A stretch of 64,000 nt of DNA. Origin: Bacteroides propionicigenes (GTDB lineage: Bacteria > Bacteroidota > Bacteroidia > Bacteroidales > Bacteroidaceae). The stretch spans positions 1-64,000 of the forward strand of contig NZ_JAHBBW010000003.1 in NCBI RefSeq assembly GCF_018390535.1, given 5' to 3'. The position numbers and the translations under genes were made by a program. The notes beneath the pieces were generated by a model, which saw only the letters and a list, made by a program, of their open reading frames with translations, ran no database searches and was not told where the DNA came from. Below are positions 53,847 to 63,800 of the stretch, one piece after another (positions within the stretch are counted from its first letter, which is position 1; every line of letters starts with the position of its first letter).

Positions 53847-55703
53847 ATGAAGCATTATTCTCATAGAACACTTCTTCCTTTTTGGGGAAAGATTATTGCA
53901 ACTTTTCTTATTATAATAATGAATATCGGTATTTGTGCGGCGCAGTCTGCCGGACTGAAAATCCATTATCTGGGTGCAAATCACAGTTTGGTACAGGTGC
54001 AGGAAGCGCAAAAGTACCTTTTATTGCCGGTGGAAGAAGCTGCCCCGGAAGCTACCGTCAATGTATTGGTGAATAATAAGACAGATCAAAGTTTCCAGGT
54101 TCGTCTGGCTGTCAACCGTATCGACTATCTTGTTCCGTTTGCTTTGGAACAGTATAAAGGCAAGACGGTAACTTTCGACATTCATACCGGCAACAGCCGT
54201 GCCAATGTACGTGATGCCATGGCGGATGCCTGTTGGAAAGAACTGAGACTTTCCGATACGTTTGATGATGCCAACCGTGAGGAATTTCGTCCTCTGTACC
54301 ACCATTCTCCCCTTTATGGCTGGATGAACGATCCTAACGGGATGTTCTACAAGGACGGCGAATATCACCTCTACTACCAATGGAACCCATACGGATCCAT
54401 GTGGGGTAATATGAACTGGGGACATTCATCCAGCAAGGACTTGATAAGCTGGCAGCATCATCCGGTAGCTATACAGCCCAACGGCTTAGGTACTGTGTTC
54501 AGCGGTAGCAGCGTGGTTGATAAGGATAATACGGCAGGTTTCGGAAAGGGTGCTGTGATTGCCATTTATACTTCGGCGGGAGCCAGCCAGATGCAGAGCC
54601 TTGCATATAGTCTGGACAACGGAATGACTTTCCATGTCTATGAAAACAATCCTATCATTGCCGCCGATAAGGAATGCCGCGATCCGAATATGTTCTGGCA
54701 CGAAAAGAGTGGCAAATGGATTCTTATTCTGGCAGCTGCGCTGGAAAAGGAAATGTGGATATATTCCTCTCCCGATTTGAAGAACTGGACGAAGGAGAGC
54801 AGCTTCGGTCATGGATATGGTGCACAGGATGGCGTATGGGAGTGTCCGGACCTCATGGAGTTGCCCGTTCGCGGGACAGACCGTACAAAATGGGTACTGA
54901 TTTGCAATATCAATCCCGGTGGACCTTTCGGCGGCAGTGCGGCACAGTATTTTGTCGGAGACTTTGACGGGAAAAACTTTACTTGTGACACCAAACCCGA
55001 AGTAACCAAGTGGATGGATTACGGTAAAGACCATTATGCCGCTGTATCTTGGAGCAATACGCCCGAAAAACGGCACACCGTGATTGCATGGATGAGTAAC
55101 TGGCAATATGCCAACAATGTGCCTACCAAACAGTTCCGCAGCGCCAATACATTGCCGCGTGACGTTGAATTGTACGAAGGCAGTGACGGCGAACTTTATT
55201 TGGCGGTAACTCCTGCACTGGAAGTAGCTGCGTTGCGTGCAGGAAAAGCGTTGAAATACGGGGCTTTCTCTGCCGGAACAAAGAAAATTTCCCGGAAGCT
55301 GCCTGCCGGGAACAGCGGTATCTGCGAAATTAATTTTGAACTGATTCCCCGTTCGGCAAGTAAAGTATATATTACCTTGTCCAATGATAAAAATGAACAG
55401 ACTGTAATGACTTATGACTTGGATAACTCTACATTCAGCATGGATCGCACTGCAAGCGGACTTACGGACTTCAACAAGGACTTTCCTGCAGTGACCATAG
55501 CTCCTTGTCCGGCAGAAGCCAAGCAGCGTCTGCGTCTATTTATAGACCGTTGCAGTGTTGAGGCATTCGAGGGCAACGGACGTTTTGCGATGACCAATCT
55601 TGTGTTTCCGCAGAATCCTTATACAACCATTTCCTTTGTTGTAGATAAGGGACGTTGCAAAGTGAATGACTTGACTGTAAATCCTTTAAAAGTTAATAAC
55701 TAA
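53847..55703 (+). CDS. Exo-type GH32 fructanase
   Basis: 618 residues from the ATG at 53847. Signal peptide (to A-A-Q near residue 33), an N-terminal DUF4980-like beta domain (about 35-140), and a GH32 domain with W-M-N-D-P-N-G (nucleophile Asp162), R-D-P (Asp279) and E-C-P-D (Glu332), then a beta-sandwich. Full canonical catalytic triad. It likely removes fructose from imported oligosaccharides in the periplasm. Start two codons upstream would be TTG. It is 13 bp before the transporter gene, in the divergent operon. Confidence 0.94.
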   Translation: MKHYSHRTLLPFWGKIIATFLIIIMNIGICAAQSAGLKIHYLGANHSLVQVQEAQKYLLLPVEEAAPEATVNVLVNNKTDQSFQVRLAVNRIDYLVPFALEQYKGKTVTFDIHTGNSRANVRDAMADACWKELRLSDTFDDANREEFRPLYHHSPLYGWMNDPNGMFYKDGEYHLYYQWNPYGSMWGNMNWGHSSSKDLISWQHHPVAIQPNGLGTVFSGSSVVDKDNTAGFGKGAVIAIYTSAGASQMQSLAYSLDNGMTFHVYENNPIIAADKECRDPNMFWHEKSGKWILILAAALEKEMWIYSSPDLKNWTKESSFGHGYGAQDGVWECPDLMELPVRGTDRTKWVLICNINPGGPFGGSAAQYFVGDFDGKNFTCDTKPEVTKWMDYGKDHYAAVSWSNTPEKRHTVIAWMSNWQYANNVPTKQFRSANTLPRDVELYEGSDGELYLAVTPALEVAALRAGKALKYGAFSAGTKKISRKLPAGNSGICEINFELIPRSASKVYITLSNDKNEQTVMTYDLDNSTFSMDRTASGLTDFNKDFPAVTIAPCPAEAKQRLRLFIDRCSVEAFEGNGRFAMTNLVFPQNPYTTISFVVDKGRCKVNDLTVNPLKVNN

Positions 55704-55716
55704 AATTCGCTATCTT

Positions 55717-56880
55717 ATGAATAACAATAATAATTCGCTTGCAAAGTTGCTCCCCATCATGCTTTGCTTCTTTGCCATGGGGTTTGTCGATTTGGTGGGC
55801 ATTGCTTCCAACTATGTAAAGGCAGATTTAAACCTGACGGATTCCCAGGCAAATATCTTCCCTTCGCTTGTGTTCTTCTGGTTTCTTATCTTCTCCGTAC
55901 CTACAGGTATGCTGATGAACCGCATCGGGCGCAAAAGAACAGTACTTCTCAGTTTGGCTGTGACTTTCGCATCGTTGTTGCTGCCGGTTTTCGGAGACGG
56001 ATATGCGTTGATGCTGATTTCATTTTCGCTGTTAGGCATCGGTAACGCGCTGATGCAGACTTCGCTTAATCCTTTGCTTTCTAACGTTGTCAGTGGAGAG
56101 CGGCTGGCAAGTTCTTTGACTTTCGGACAGTTCGTAAAAGCAATCGCCTCTTTTCTTGCTCCATATATTGCCATGTGGGGGGCTACGCAGGCTATACCTT
56201 CGTTGGGTATGGGCTGGAGAGTACTGTTCCCTGTTTATATGGTGATAGCCGTTATCGCTATTCTGTGGCTGGGTACTACATCCATTAGTGAAGAAAAGGA
56301 AGAAGGACGTCCTTCTACTTTCGGTGAATGCCTTGCTTTGCTGGGGAAACCGTTTATATTGCTTTGTTTCTTGGGTATCATGTGCCATGTGGGTATTGAT
56401 GTGGGCACAAATACTACTGCACCTAAGATTTTAATGGAGCGTATGGGCATGTCGCTTGCCGATGCAGGGTTTGCCACAAGCCTTTATTTTATCTTCCGTA
56501 CGGCAGGTTGCTTCCTCGGAGCCTTTATTTTGCAGAAAATGGCTGCACGAACTTTCTTTGGAATCAGCGTGTTGTGTATGTTGGCGGCAATGGCAGGACT
56601 GTTTGTTTTTCATGACATGGTACTGATATACGTATGTATCGCTCTGATAGGTTTCGGAAATTCCAATATCTTCCCGATTATCTTCTCACAGGCATTGTTG
56701 GCAATGCCGCAGAAGAAGAACGAAGTCAGCGGGCTGATGATTATGGGGTTGTTCGGCGGTACGATATTTCCGCTTGCAATGGGGGTGGCAAGTGATGCCA
56801 TCGGTCAAAGCGGTGCAGTGGCGGTGATGACGGTAGGTGCTCTATACTTATTTTTCTATATGGTGAGAATGAAACGCTGA
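55717..56880 (+). CDS. MFS sugar (fructose) transporter
   Basis: 387 residues and 12 predicted membrane segments of the major facilitator superfamily (N-R-I-G-R-K-R loop near 67). Position between exo-GH32 and fructokinase, and similarity in plan to the fructose permease of the B. thetaiotaomicron fructan locus (recalled), support monosaccharide uptake. It is separated from the kinase by a gap of 183 bp containing array E. Confidence 0.85.
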   Translation: MNNNNNSLAKLLPIMLCFFAMGFVDLVGIASNYVKADLNLTDSQANIFPSLVFFWFLIFSVPTGMLMNRIGRKRTVLLSLAVTFASLLLPVFGDGYALMLISFSLLGIGNALMQTSLNPLLSNVVSGERLASSLTFGQFVKAIASFLAPYIAMWGATQAIPSLGMGWRVLFPVYMVIAVIAILWLGTTSISEEKEEGRPSTFGECLALLGKPFILLCFLGIMCHVGIDVGTNTTAPKILMERMGMSLADAGFATSLYFIFRTAGCFLGAFILQKMAARTFFGISVLCMLAAMAGLFVFHDMVLIYVCIALIGFGNSNIFPIIFSQALLAMPQKKNEVSGLMIMGLFGGTIFPLAMGVASDAIGQSGAVAVMTVGALYLFFYMVRMKR

Positions 56881-56919
56881 CTCTTTTGTGAGCGGCTCTG
56901 CAAGGTGTTGTGAGAGGGG

Positions 56920-57007
56920 AGTACCTCAGTCGTATACAGAGGTACCCTAAGTATACGACTGAGATACCCTAAGTATAGGACTGAGCATGGCTCGATATAC
57001 GGCTTTG
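56920..57007. repeat. Tandem 22-bp units in both orientations (array E)
   Basis: Units at 56920-56941, 56942-56963, 56964-56985 and 56986-57007. Units 2 and 3 are nearly identical, starting TACCCTAAGTATA and ending GACTGAG. The first unit has CTCAGTCGTATAC, the exact reverse complement of GTATACGACTGAG in unit 2. The fourth is decayed (CTCGATATACGGC). It starts 40 nt after the transporter stop. Confidence 0.88.
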
Positions 57008-57063
57008 CTTTTCCGCCCTTTGCAATGAAGAGAATAATATGTAAAACTGTAAAATTAAATATC

Positions 57064-57948
57064 ATGAATCAGATTGTAGTAGGAATGGGTGAGGCGCTTT
57101 GGGACTGCCTGCCCGAAGGAAAGAAAATCGGCGGCGCTCCGGCAAACTTTGCCTATCATGTATCGCAATTCGGCTTTGACAGCCGTGTAGTCAGTGCGGT
57201 AGGTGCTGATGCCGACGGTGATGAAATACTGGAAGTTTTTGCACGGAAAGGTTTGCGTACGCAAATAGAACGTGTGCCTTATCCTACGGGTACGGTGCAG
57301 GTGACGCTCGATGCGGTGGGTGTACCTTGCTATGAGATAAAAGAAGGTGTTGCATGGGATAATATACCTTTTACGGATGAACTGAAACGTCTGGCCCTGA
57401 ATACACGTGCCGTATGCTTCGGCTCTTTGGCACAACGTAATGAGGTCAGCCGTATAACGATAAACCGTTTTCTTGATACCATGCCGGACGGTACGGAACA
57501 ATTGAAGATATTCGATATCAACCTGCGTCAGGGGTTTTATACAAAAGAGATACTTTGTGATTCCATGCGACGTTGCAATGTCTTAAAAATCAATGATGAG
57601 GAATTAGTGACAATCAGTCGTATATTCGGTTATCCGGGTATTGACTTGCAGGACAAGTGTTGGATTCTTCTTGCCAAGTACAATTTGAAAATGCTTATTC
57701 TGACTTGCGGTACGAACGGCAGCTATGTGTTTACTCCGGGAGTTGTATCTTTTCAGGAAACTCCGAGAGTACCCGTTGCCGATACAGTAGGTGCCGGCGA
57801 TTCGTTTACGGCTGCCTTTACATCGGCTATTCTCAGCGGCAAACCGGTACAAGAGGCCCATAAACTGGCAGTAGAGGTGTCTGCTTATGTATGCACGCAG
57901 AGCGGAGCAATGCCGGAATTGCCGCAGATATTGAAAGACAGAATCTGA
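57064..57948 (+). CDS. Fructokinase (PfkB family)
   Basis: 294 residues starting M-N-Q-I-V-V-G-M-G; 13 codons more upstream (57025) would be non-homologous. PfkB carbohydrate kinase with substrate G-A-P-A-N-F-A near 23 and C-terminal D-T-V-G-A-G-D-S-F-T signature (catalytic Asp near 247). It phosphorylates fructose entering via the MFS transporter. The HTCS gene follows by 51 bp with its own -7 box. Confidence 0.92.
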   Translation: MNQIVVGMGEALWDCLPEGKKIGGAPANFAYHVSQFGFDSRVVSAVGADADGDEILEVFARKGLRTQIERVPYPTGTVQVTLDAVGVPCYEIKEGVAWDNIPFTDELKRLALNTRAVCFGSLAQRNEVSRITINRFLDTMPDGTEQLKIFDINLRQGFYTKEILCDSMRRCNVLKINDEELVTISRIFGYPGIDLQDKCWILLAKYNLKMLILTCGTNGSYVFTPGVVSFQETPRVPVADTVGAGDSFTAAFTSAILSGKPVQEAHKLAVEVSAYVCTQSGAMPELPQILKDRI

Positions 57949-57957
57949 TTTTTTTCT

Positions 57958-57965
57958 TATCTTTG
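57958..57965 (+). promoter_or_regulatory. -7 element of the hybrid sensor gene
   Basis: TATCTTTG, an exact -7 box, lies 34 nt before the start codon; no TTTG at the optimum distance. It suggests separate low-level expression of the sensor. Confidence 0.5.
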
Positions 57966-57999
57966 CTCATCTGCAATCACTTAAAATCAGCGAAAGAAG

Positions 58000-60744
58000 A
58001 TGAGACGATATGTTTACCTGTTACTGTTTGTTCTGTTAATATGTGGCGGTGTGGTGACTTCTTGTTCCCGACACGAAGTACGCTTCCACATCGGAGTGTC
58101 GCAATGTAGCGATGACGAGTGGCGTCACCAGATGAATAATGAGATGTTGCGTGAAGCTCTTTTCTACGATGGCGTGGAGGTAGAGATACGTACAGTGAAA
58201 GATGATAATGCCAAACAGGTAAAGGATATCCGGCATTTTATAGAGGCGGGAGTGGACTTATTGATAGTTGCTCCCAATGAAGCCGAACCAATAACCCCGG
58301 TTGTAGAAGAAGCCTACGACCGGGGTATCCCTGTTATTGTAGTGGACCGTAGAATCCTTTCTGAAAAGTATACAGCCTATGTCGGTGCGGATAATTACGA
58401 AATAGGTAAGGCAATAGGCAAGTATGTGGCTAATATGCTTCATGGGAAAGGCATGGTGGTGGAGATTACGGGGCTGTCGGGTTCTACTCCTGCGATAGAC
58501 CGCCATGAAGGGTTTATGAGTGTCATATCCGCTTGCCCGGACATTCGTCTGCTGGCAAGGGAAGACGGGGCTTGGCTACGCTCTCAGGCGGAAGTAAGAA
58601 TGGATACTCTACTTGAACGTTTTCCGCAAATAGATGTTGTCTATGCCCAGAATGACCGTATGGCTGCCGGGGCTTATACAGCCGCCATGCGCCGGAACAG
58701 AGAAAAGAATCTGCGTTTTGTCGGTACAGATGCCATTCCCGGTGAAGGTTACGGGGTGGAGCAAGTCCTTTCGGGTGAGTTGGATGCTACATTTATTTAT
58801 CCTACAGGCGGTGACCGCGTTATGCAGATAGCAATGGATATTCTGAATAAGAGGAACTTTCCCCGAGAAACAATCCTGAATACTTCGGTGGTAGACCGTG
58901 ATAATGCGCTTATTATGAAAATGCAGACTGCCCATATCAGTTCACTCGATGAAAAGATTGAAACCTTGAATGGGAAGATTAATCAATATCTGGCGCGTTA
59001 TGCCACGCAACAGGTTATTTTGTATGGTAGTCTGTTAGTTCTTTTGCTGGTTGTCGGGCTATTGGTCGCTGTTTATCTTTCTTTGCGTACAAAGAACAGG
59101 TTGAACCGTGAACTTTCCCGCAGGAAGGAACAATTGGAGCAACAAAGGGATCAGCTGGAGATGCAGAAAGACCAGTTGGAGCAACTCTCCCGTGAACTGA
59201 AAGCCGCCACCCACGCTAAATTGGTGTTCTTCACCAATGTTTCCCATGACTTCCGTACACCGTTGACTCTGATTGCCGACCCCGTTGACCAGCTTCTTGC
59301 CGACCGTTCTATCAGTGAACAGTCACATCAGCTGTTGGAACTGATGAAGAAGAACGTACATATTCTTTTGCGCCTTGTCAATCAGATTCTTGATTTTCGT
59401 AAAGTTGAGAACGGGCGTATGGAACTGCATCTTGAACCTTTTGATTTGCTGAACAGCTTTGGGGGATGGAATGACTCTTTTCGTATGGCTTTGCTTAAAA
59501 AGCATATTGCTTTTAGTTTTGAACCGGTTTCCGGGGTGGATTATCGTATGCTGGCAGACGCCGAGAAGATGGAACGTATATACTTTAATCTCCTTTCCAA
59601 TGCCGTGAAATACACGCAGGAGAATGGAAAGATTGTGGTACGTCTCGAAGCGGAAGACCGCCATTTCCGCTTGTCGGTATTCAATTCGGGCAGTTATATT
59701 TCTACTACTGATGTTGAGGCTATTTTTGAACGTTTCTATCAGGTGGACGGTCATCAGGCGGGTACAGGTATTGGTCTTGCTTTGGTACGCGCTTTTGTGG
59801 AAATGCACGGCGGGAATATCATGGCACACAGCAACGAGAAAGGGACTACTTTTACCGTTACTTTCCCGAAGCAGGATGTGTCGCAGTATCATCCTGCCAC
59901 ACTCACTCTGCCTGCGGATGAGAAAGAGATTGCATCCACGCTGGTGGATGCGGAAATTCCGTTAGGAGAAGAGGTGGTGGAGGATGATTGTCCGACAGTG
60001 CTTGTCATTGATGATAATGCCGATATACGTCACTACGTGAAGGCTTTACTTTCTAAGGAATACCGTGTACTGGATGCGGCGGATGGAATGACGGGCATTC
60101 GTCTTGCCATGAAATATGTGCCCGATGTGATTGTTTCCGATGTAATGATGCCCGGCATGGATGGTATGGAATGCTGTCGCCGGCTGAAGGGAGAGTTACA
60201 AACTTGCCACATCCCGGTTATCCTGCTTACAGCCTGCTCGCTCGACGAACAGCGTATACAGGGATATGAGGGAGGAGCTGATTCTTATATATCCAAACCG
60301 TTCAATTCGCAATTACTGCTTTCGCGCATTAAGAACCTTATCGCTAATCACAGGCAGTTGAAGCAATTCTTTGGTGATAATCAGTCTATAGAGAAAGAGT
60401 CTATCAGTGAACTTGACAAGGATTTTGTTACCCGTTTCAAATCTCTGGTCGGAGAAAAGATGAAAGACCCGGAACTGAATGTTGAGGACTTGGGACGTGA
60501 TATGGGAATGAGCCGTGTGCAGCTTTATCGAAAATTAAAGTCACTGACTAACTATTCTCCTAACGAACTGCTGCGCCAAATGCGCTTGAAAAAGGCTGCC
60601 TCTTTGCTTGCCGCTTCTGATATGACTATAGCTGAGATTGCCTATGAAGTAGGCTTTTCGTCACCTTCTTATTTTACAAAATGCTATAAGGAACAGTTTG
60701 GTGAAAGTCCGACGGAGTTCCTGAAAAGGAAAGGGACAATATAA
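58000..60744 (+). CDS. Hybrid two-component sensor with periplasmic sugar-binding domain
   Basis: 914 residues. Signal or membrane anchor (1-22), periplasmic-binding-protein-like domain of the LacI/RbsB type (about 28-320, with V-P-V-I-V-V-D-R-R and N-D-R-M-A-A-G), one membrane span (about 347-367), coiled coil (about 370-405), HisKA (phospho-His416 in V-S-H-D-F-R-T-P), HATPase (N-L-L-S-N-A, G-T-G-I-G-L), receiver (Asp714 in V-S-D-V-M-M-P) and AraC helix-turn-helix (about 810-914). BT1754 of B. thetaiotaomicron has this layout and binds fructose. All key residues are present. Confidence 0.93.
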   Translation: MRRYVYLLLFVLLICGGVVTSCSRHEVRFHIGVSQCSDDEWRHQMNNEMLREALFYDGVEVEIRTVKDDNAKQVKDIRHFIEAGVDLLIVAPNEAEPITPVVEEAYDRGIPVIVVDRRILSEKYTAYVGADNYEIGKAIGKYVANMLHGKGMVVEITGLSGSTPAIDRHEGFMSVISACPDIRLLAREDGAWLRSQAEVRMDTLLERFPQIDVVYAQNDRMAAGAYTAAMRRNREKNLRFVGTDAIPGEGYGVEQVLSGELDATFIYPTGGDRVMQIAMDILNKRNFPRETILNTSVVDRDNALIMKMQTAHISSLDEKIETLNGKINQYLARYATQQVILYGSLLVLLLVVGLLVAVYLSLRTKNRLNRELSRRKEQLEQQRDQLEMQKDQLEQLSRELKAATHAKLVFFTNVSHDFRTPLTLIADPVDQLLADRSISEQSHQLLELMKKNVHILLRLVNQILDFRKVENGRMELHLEPFDLLNSFGGWNDSFRMALLKKHIAFSFEPVSGVDYRMLADAEKMERIYFNLLSNAVKYTQENGKIVVRLEAEDRHFRLSVFNSGSYISTTDVEAIFERFYQVDGHQAGTGIGLALVRAFVEMHGGNIMAHSNEKGTTFTVTFPKQDVSQYHPATLTLPADEKEIASTLVDAEIPLGEEVVEDDCPTVLVIDDNADIRHYVKALLSKEYRVLDAADGMTGIRLAMKYVPDVIVSDVMMPGMDGMECCRRLKGELQTCHIPVILLTACSLDEQRIQGYEGGADSYISKPFNSQLLLSRIKNLIANHRQLKQFFGDNQSIEKESISELDKDFVTRFKSLVGEKMKDPELNVEDLGRDMGMSRVQLYRKLKSLTNYSPNELLRQMRLKKAASLLAASDMTIAEIAYEVGFSSPSYFTKCYKEQFGESPTEFLKRKGTI

Positions 60745-60747
60745 GAA

Positions 60748-60781
60748 AGAGGGCTGTCACCGCAATGCAGGACAGCCCTCT
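60748..60781. terminator. Bidirectional terminator between the sensor gene and nifJ
   Basis: AGAGGGCTGTC (60748-60758) pairs exactly with GACAGCCCTCT (60771-60781). The neighbouring genes converge. AT-rich tails flank it on both sides. Confidence 0.85.
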
Positions 60782-60809
60782 GATTATTATTTAAATAACT
60801 TATCAACTA

Positions 60810-63800
60810 TTATTCAGCAACTTCTGCACCCCAGTTTTCTTTGGACAGACGCTTGTAGCTGTTGTAACGCCATTTAGCGTTTTCTTCAGCTGCTTGGAAC
60901 AATTCTTCAGCTTCTTGCGGGTATTGTTTCATTACAGATGCGTAACGAACTTCACCCTTCAAGAAATCTTGGAATCCTGACCAATCCGGTTCTTTGCTAT
61001 CCAGCGTGAACGGATTCTTGCCTTCAGCTTCCAAAGCCGGGTTGTAACGCCACAAGTGCCAGTAACCGCACTTAACGGCTTTTTCTTCTTCGGCTTGGCT
61101 CTTACCCATACCTGCCTTCAAACCGTGGTTGATACACGGAGCATAAGCGATGATGAGTGACGGACCGGGATATGCTTCTGCTTCGCGGATAGCTTTCAAA
61201 GTCTGAGCTTGGTCAGCTCCCATAGCGATTTGAGCAACATATACATAACCGTAAGTAGTAGCCATCAGACCGAGGTCTTTCTTGCGTACACGCTTACCGG
61301 CAGCGGCAAACTTAGCGATAGCTCCTACCGGAGTAGCCTTAGAAGACTGACCGCCTGTGTTAGAGTAAACCTCAGTATCCAAAACGAGGATATTAACGTC
61401 CTTACCGCTGGCGATTACATGGTCAAGACCACCGTAACCGATGTCGTAAGAAGCACCGTCACCACCGATAATCCACTGGCTGCGTTTTACCAGATATTGA
61501 GACAGGCTGGCGATAGTCTTGCAGTTGTCACATTTGTCCTTGGCAGCTTCTACCATAGGAATAATCTTTTCAGCCAGTTCCTTTGTCTTGTCTGCATCGT
61601 ACATATTTTCAATCCATGCTTGGAATACTTCTTTGTATTCAGCCGGAGTACTTTCTGCTGCGATTGCTTCTTCCATAGCCTTCACGATACGTGCACGCAT
61701 CTTTTCGTTAGCGAGCTCCATACCCAGACCGAATTCGCAGAAATCTTCGAACAATGAGTTAGCCCAAGCCGGACCATGACCTTTTTCGTTCTTGGTATAA
61801 GGAGTAGAAGGTACAGAACCGGAGTAGATAGAAGAACATCCCGTAGCGTTAGCAACCATTTCACGGTCGCCGAACAACTGAGATATCAGTTTTACGTACG
61901 GAGTCTCACCACAACCGGAGCAAGCACCGGAGAATTCAAACAACGGAGTTGCGAACTGAGAGTTCTTAACGTTAGCCTTGATATCAACCAAGTGTTGTTT
62001 GCTCTTTACGTTTTCTGCACAGTAAGTCCAGTTAGCTGCTTCTGCCAATTGGCTTTCAAGATGCTTCATAGTAAGAGCCTTGCCACCCTTCTTCGGGTTG
62101 CCCGGACAAACATCGGCACAGTTACCGCAACCCAGACAGTCGAGAACGTCAACCTGGATACGGAATGTCATACCGTCGAATGCCTTACCTACAGCTTTCA
62201 GTTGAGCGAACTCAGCACCCTTCTGCTCTTCAGCGTCGAGTACGAACGGACGGATAGAAGCGTGAGGACAAACGTAAGCACATTTGTTACACTGGATACA
62301 GTTTTCAGGATTCCATTCAGGAACGAAAGCTGCCACACCGCGTTTTTCGTACTTAGCCGTACCTTGTTCCCAAGTACCGTCTTCGATACCCTTGAATGCA
62401 GATACTTTCAGCAAGTCACCATCTTGTGCGTTGATAGGACGAACCACTTCGTTGATGAATGCAGGGTCGTTATTTTCTGCTTTGGCATCATCAGGCAGGT
62501 TAACCCAAGCCGGGTCGATGGACAAAGTCTTGTATTCGCCACCACGGTCTACGGCAGCGTAGTTCTTGTTCACTACGTCTTCACCCTTCTTGCCGTAAGA
62601 CTTAACGATGAATTTCTTCATCTGTTCAACAGCTTGTTCTACGGGAATTACACCTGTGATACGGAAGAATGCGGATTGGAGGATAGTATTGGTACGGTTG
62701 CCCAAACCAATTTCCTGTGCAATCTGAGTTGCGTTGATATAGTAAACAGAGATATTGTTCTGTGCGAAGTATTTCTTAACTTTGTTTGGCAGGTTCTTGG
62801 CCAGTTCTTCACCTTCCCAGATAGTATTCAGCAAGAATGAACCGTTCTTACGCAAACCACGAGTTACATCGTACATATGCAGGTAAGCCTGAACGTGGCA
62901 AGCCACAAAATTCGGAGTGTTTACCAAATATGTAGAACGGATTGGGGTATCACCGAAACGCAAGTGAGAACAAGTGAAGCCGCCTGACTTCTTAGAGTCA
63001 TAAGAGAAGTAAGCCTGGCAGTGCTTGTCTGTGTTGTCACCGATAATCTTTACAGAGTTCTTGTTAGCGCCTACTGTACCGTCAGCACCCAAACCGTAGA
63101 ACTTAGCTTCGAACATACCTTCGCCGCCCAATGCGATTTCTTCTTCTTGAGGAAGAGAAGTGAAAGTAACGTCATCCACAATACCGATAGTGAAGTGGTT
63201 CTTCGGCATCGGCATAGCCAAGTTTTTGTAAACTGCAATGATTTGTGCAGGAGTAGTGTCCTTGGAACCCAAACCGTAACGGCCGCCTACGATAACCGGA
63301 GCATTTTCTGCACCGTAGAAGCAGTCTTTTACGTCGAGATACAACGGTTCACCGTTAGCACCCGGTTCTTTTGTACGGTCAAGTACGGCAATCTTCTTGG
63401 CAGTCTTAGGAACGGCAGCAAGGAAGTGCTTGGCAGAGAACGGACGATACAAGTGAACAGCAACCAAACCAACCTTTTCACCATTGGCAACGAGGTGGTC
63501 GATAGCTTCGCGGGCAGCTTCCGTTACAGAACCCATAGCGATAATTACGCGTTCTGCATCTTCTGCACCGTAGTAATCGAACAAACCGTATTTGCGGCCT
63601 GTGATTTTGGAGATTTCATTCATGTATTCCTCAACGATAGCAGGAACTGCTTCGTAGTAGTTGTTGCATGATTCGCGGTGTTGGAAGAAGTGGTCGGGGT
63701 TTTCAGCCATACCACGGGCAACCGGATTCATCGGGTTCAGTGCGCGTGCACGGAATTCAGCCAACGCTTCCTGGTCGATAAGCGGAGCGAGGTCTTCGTT

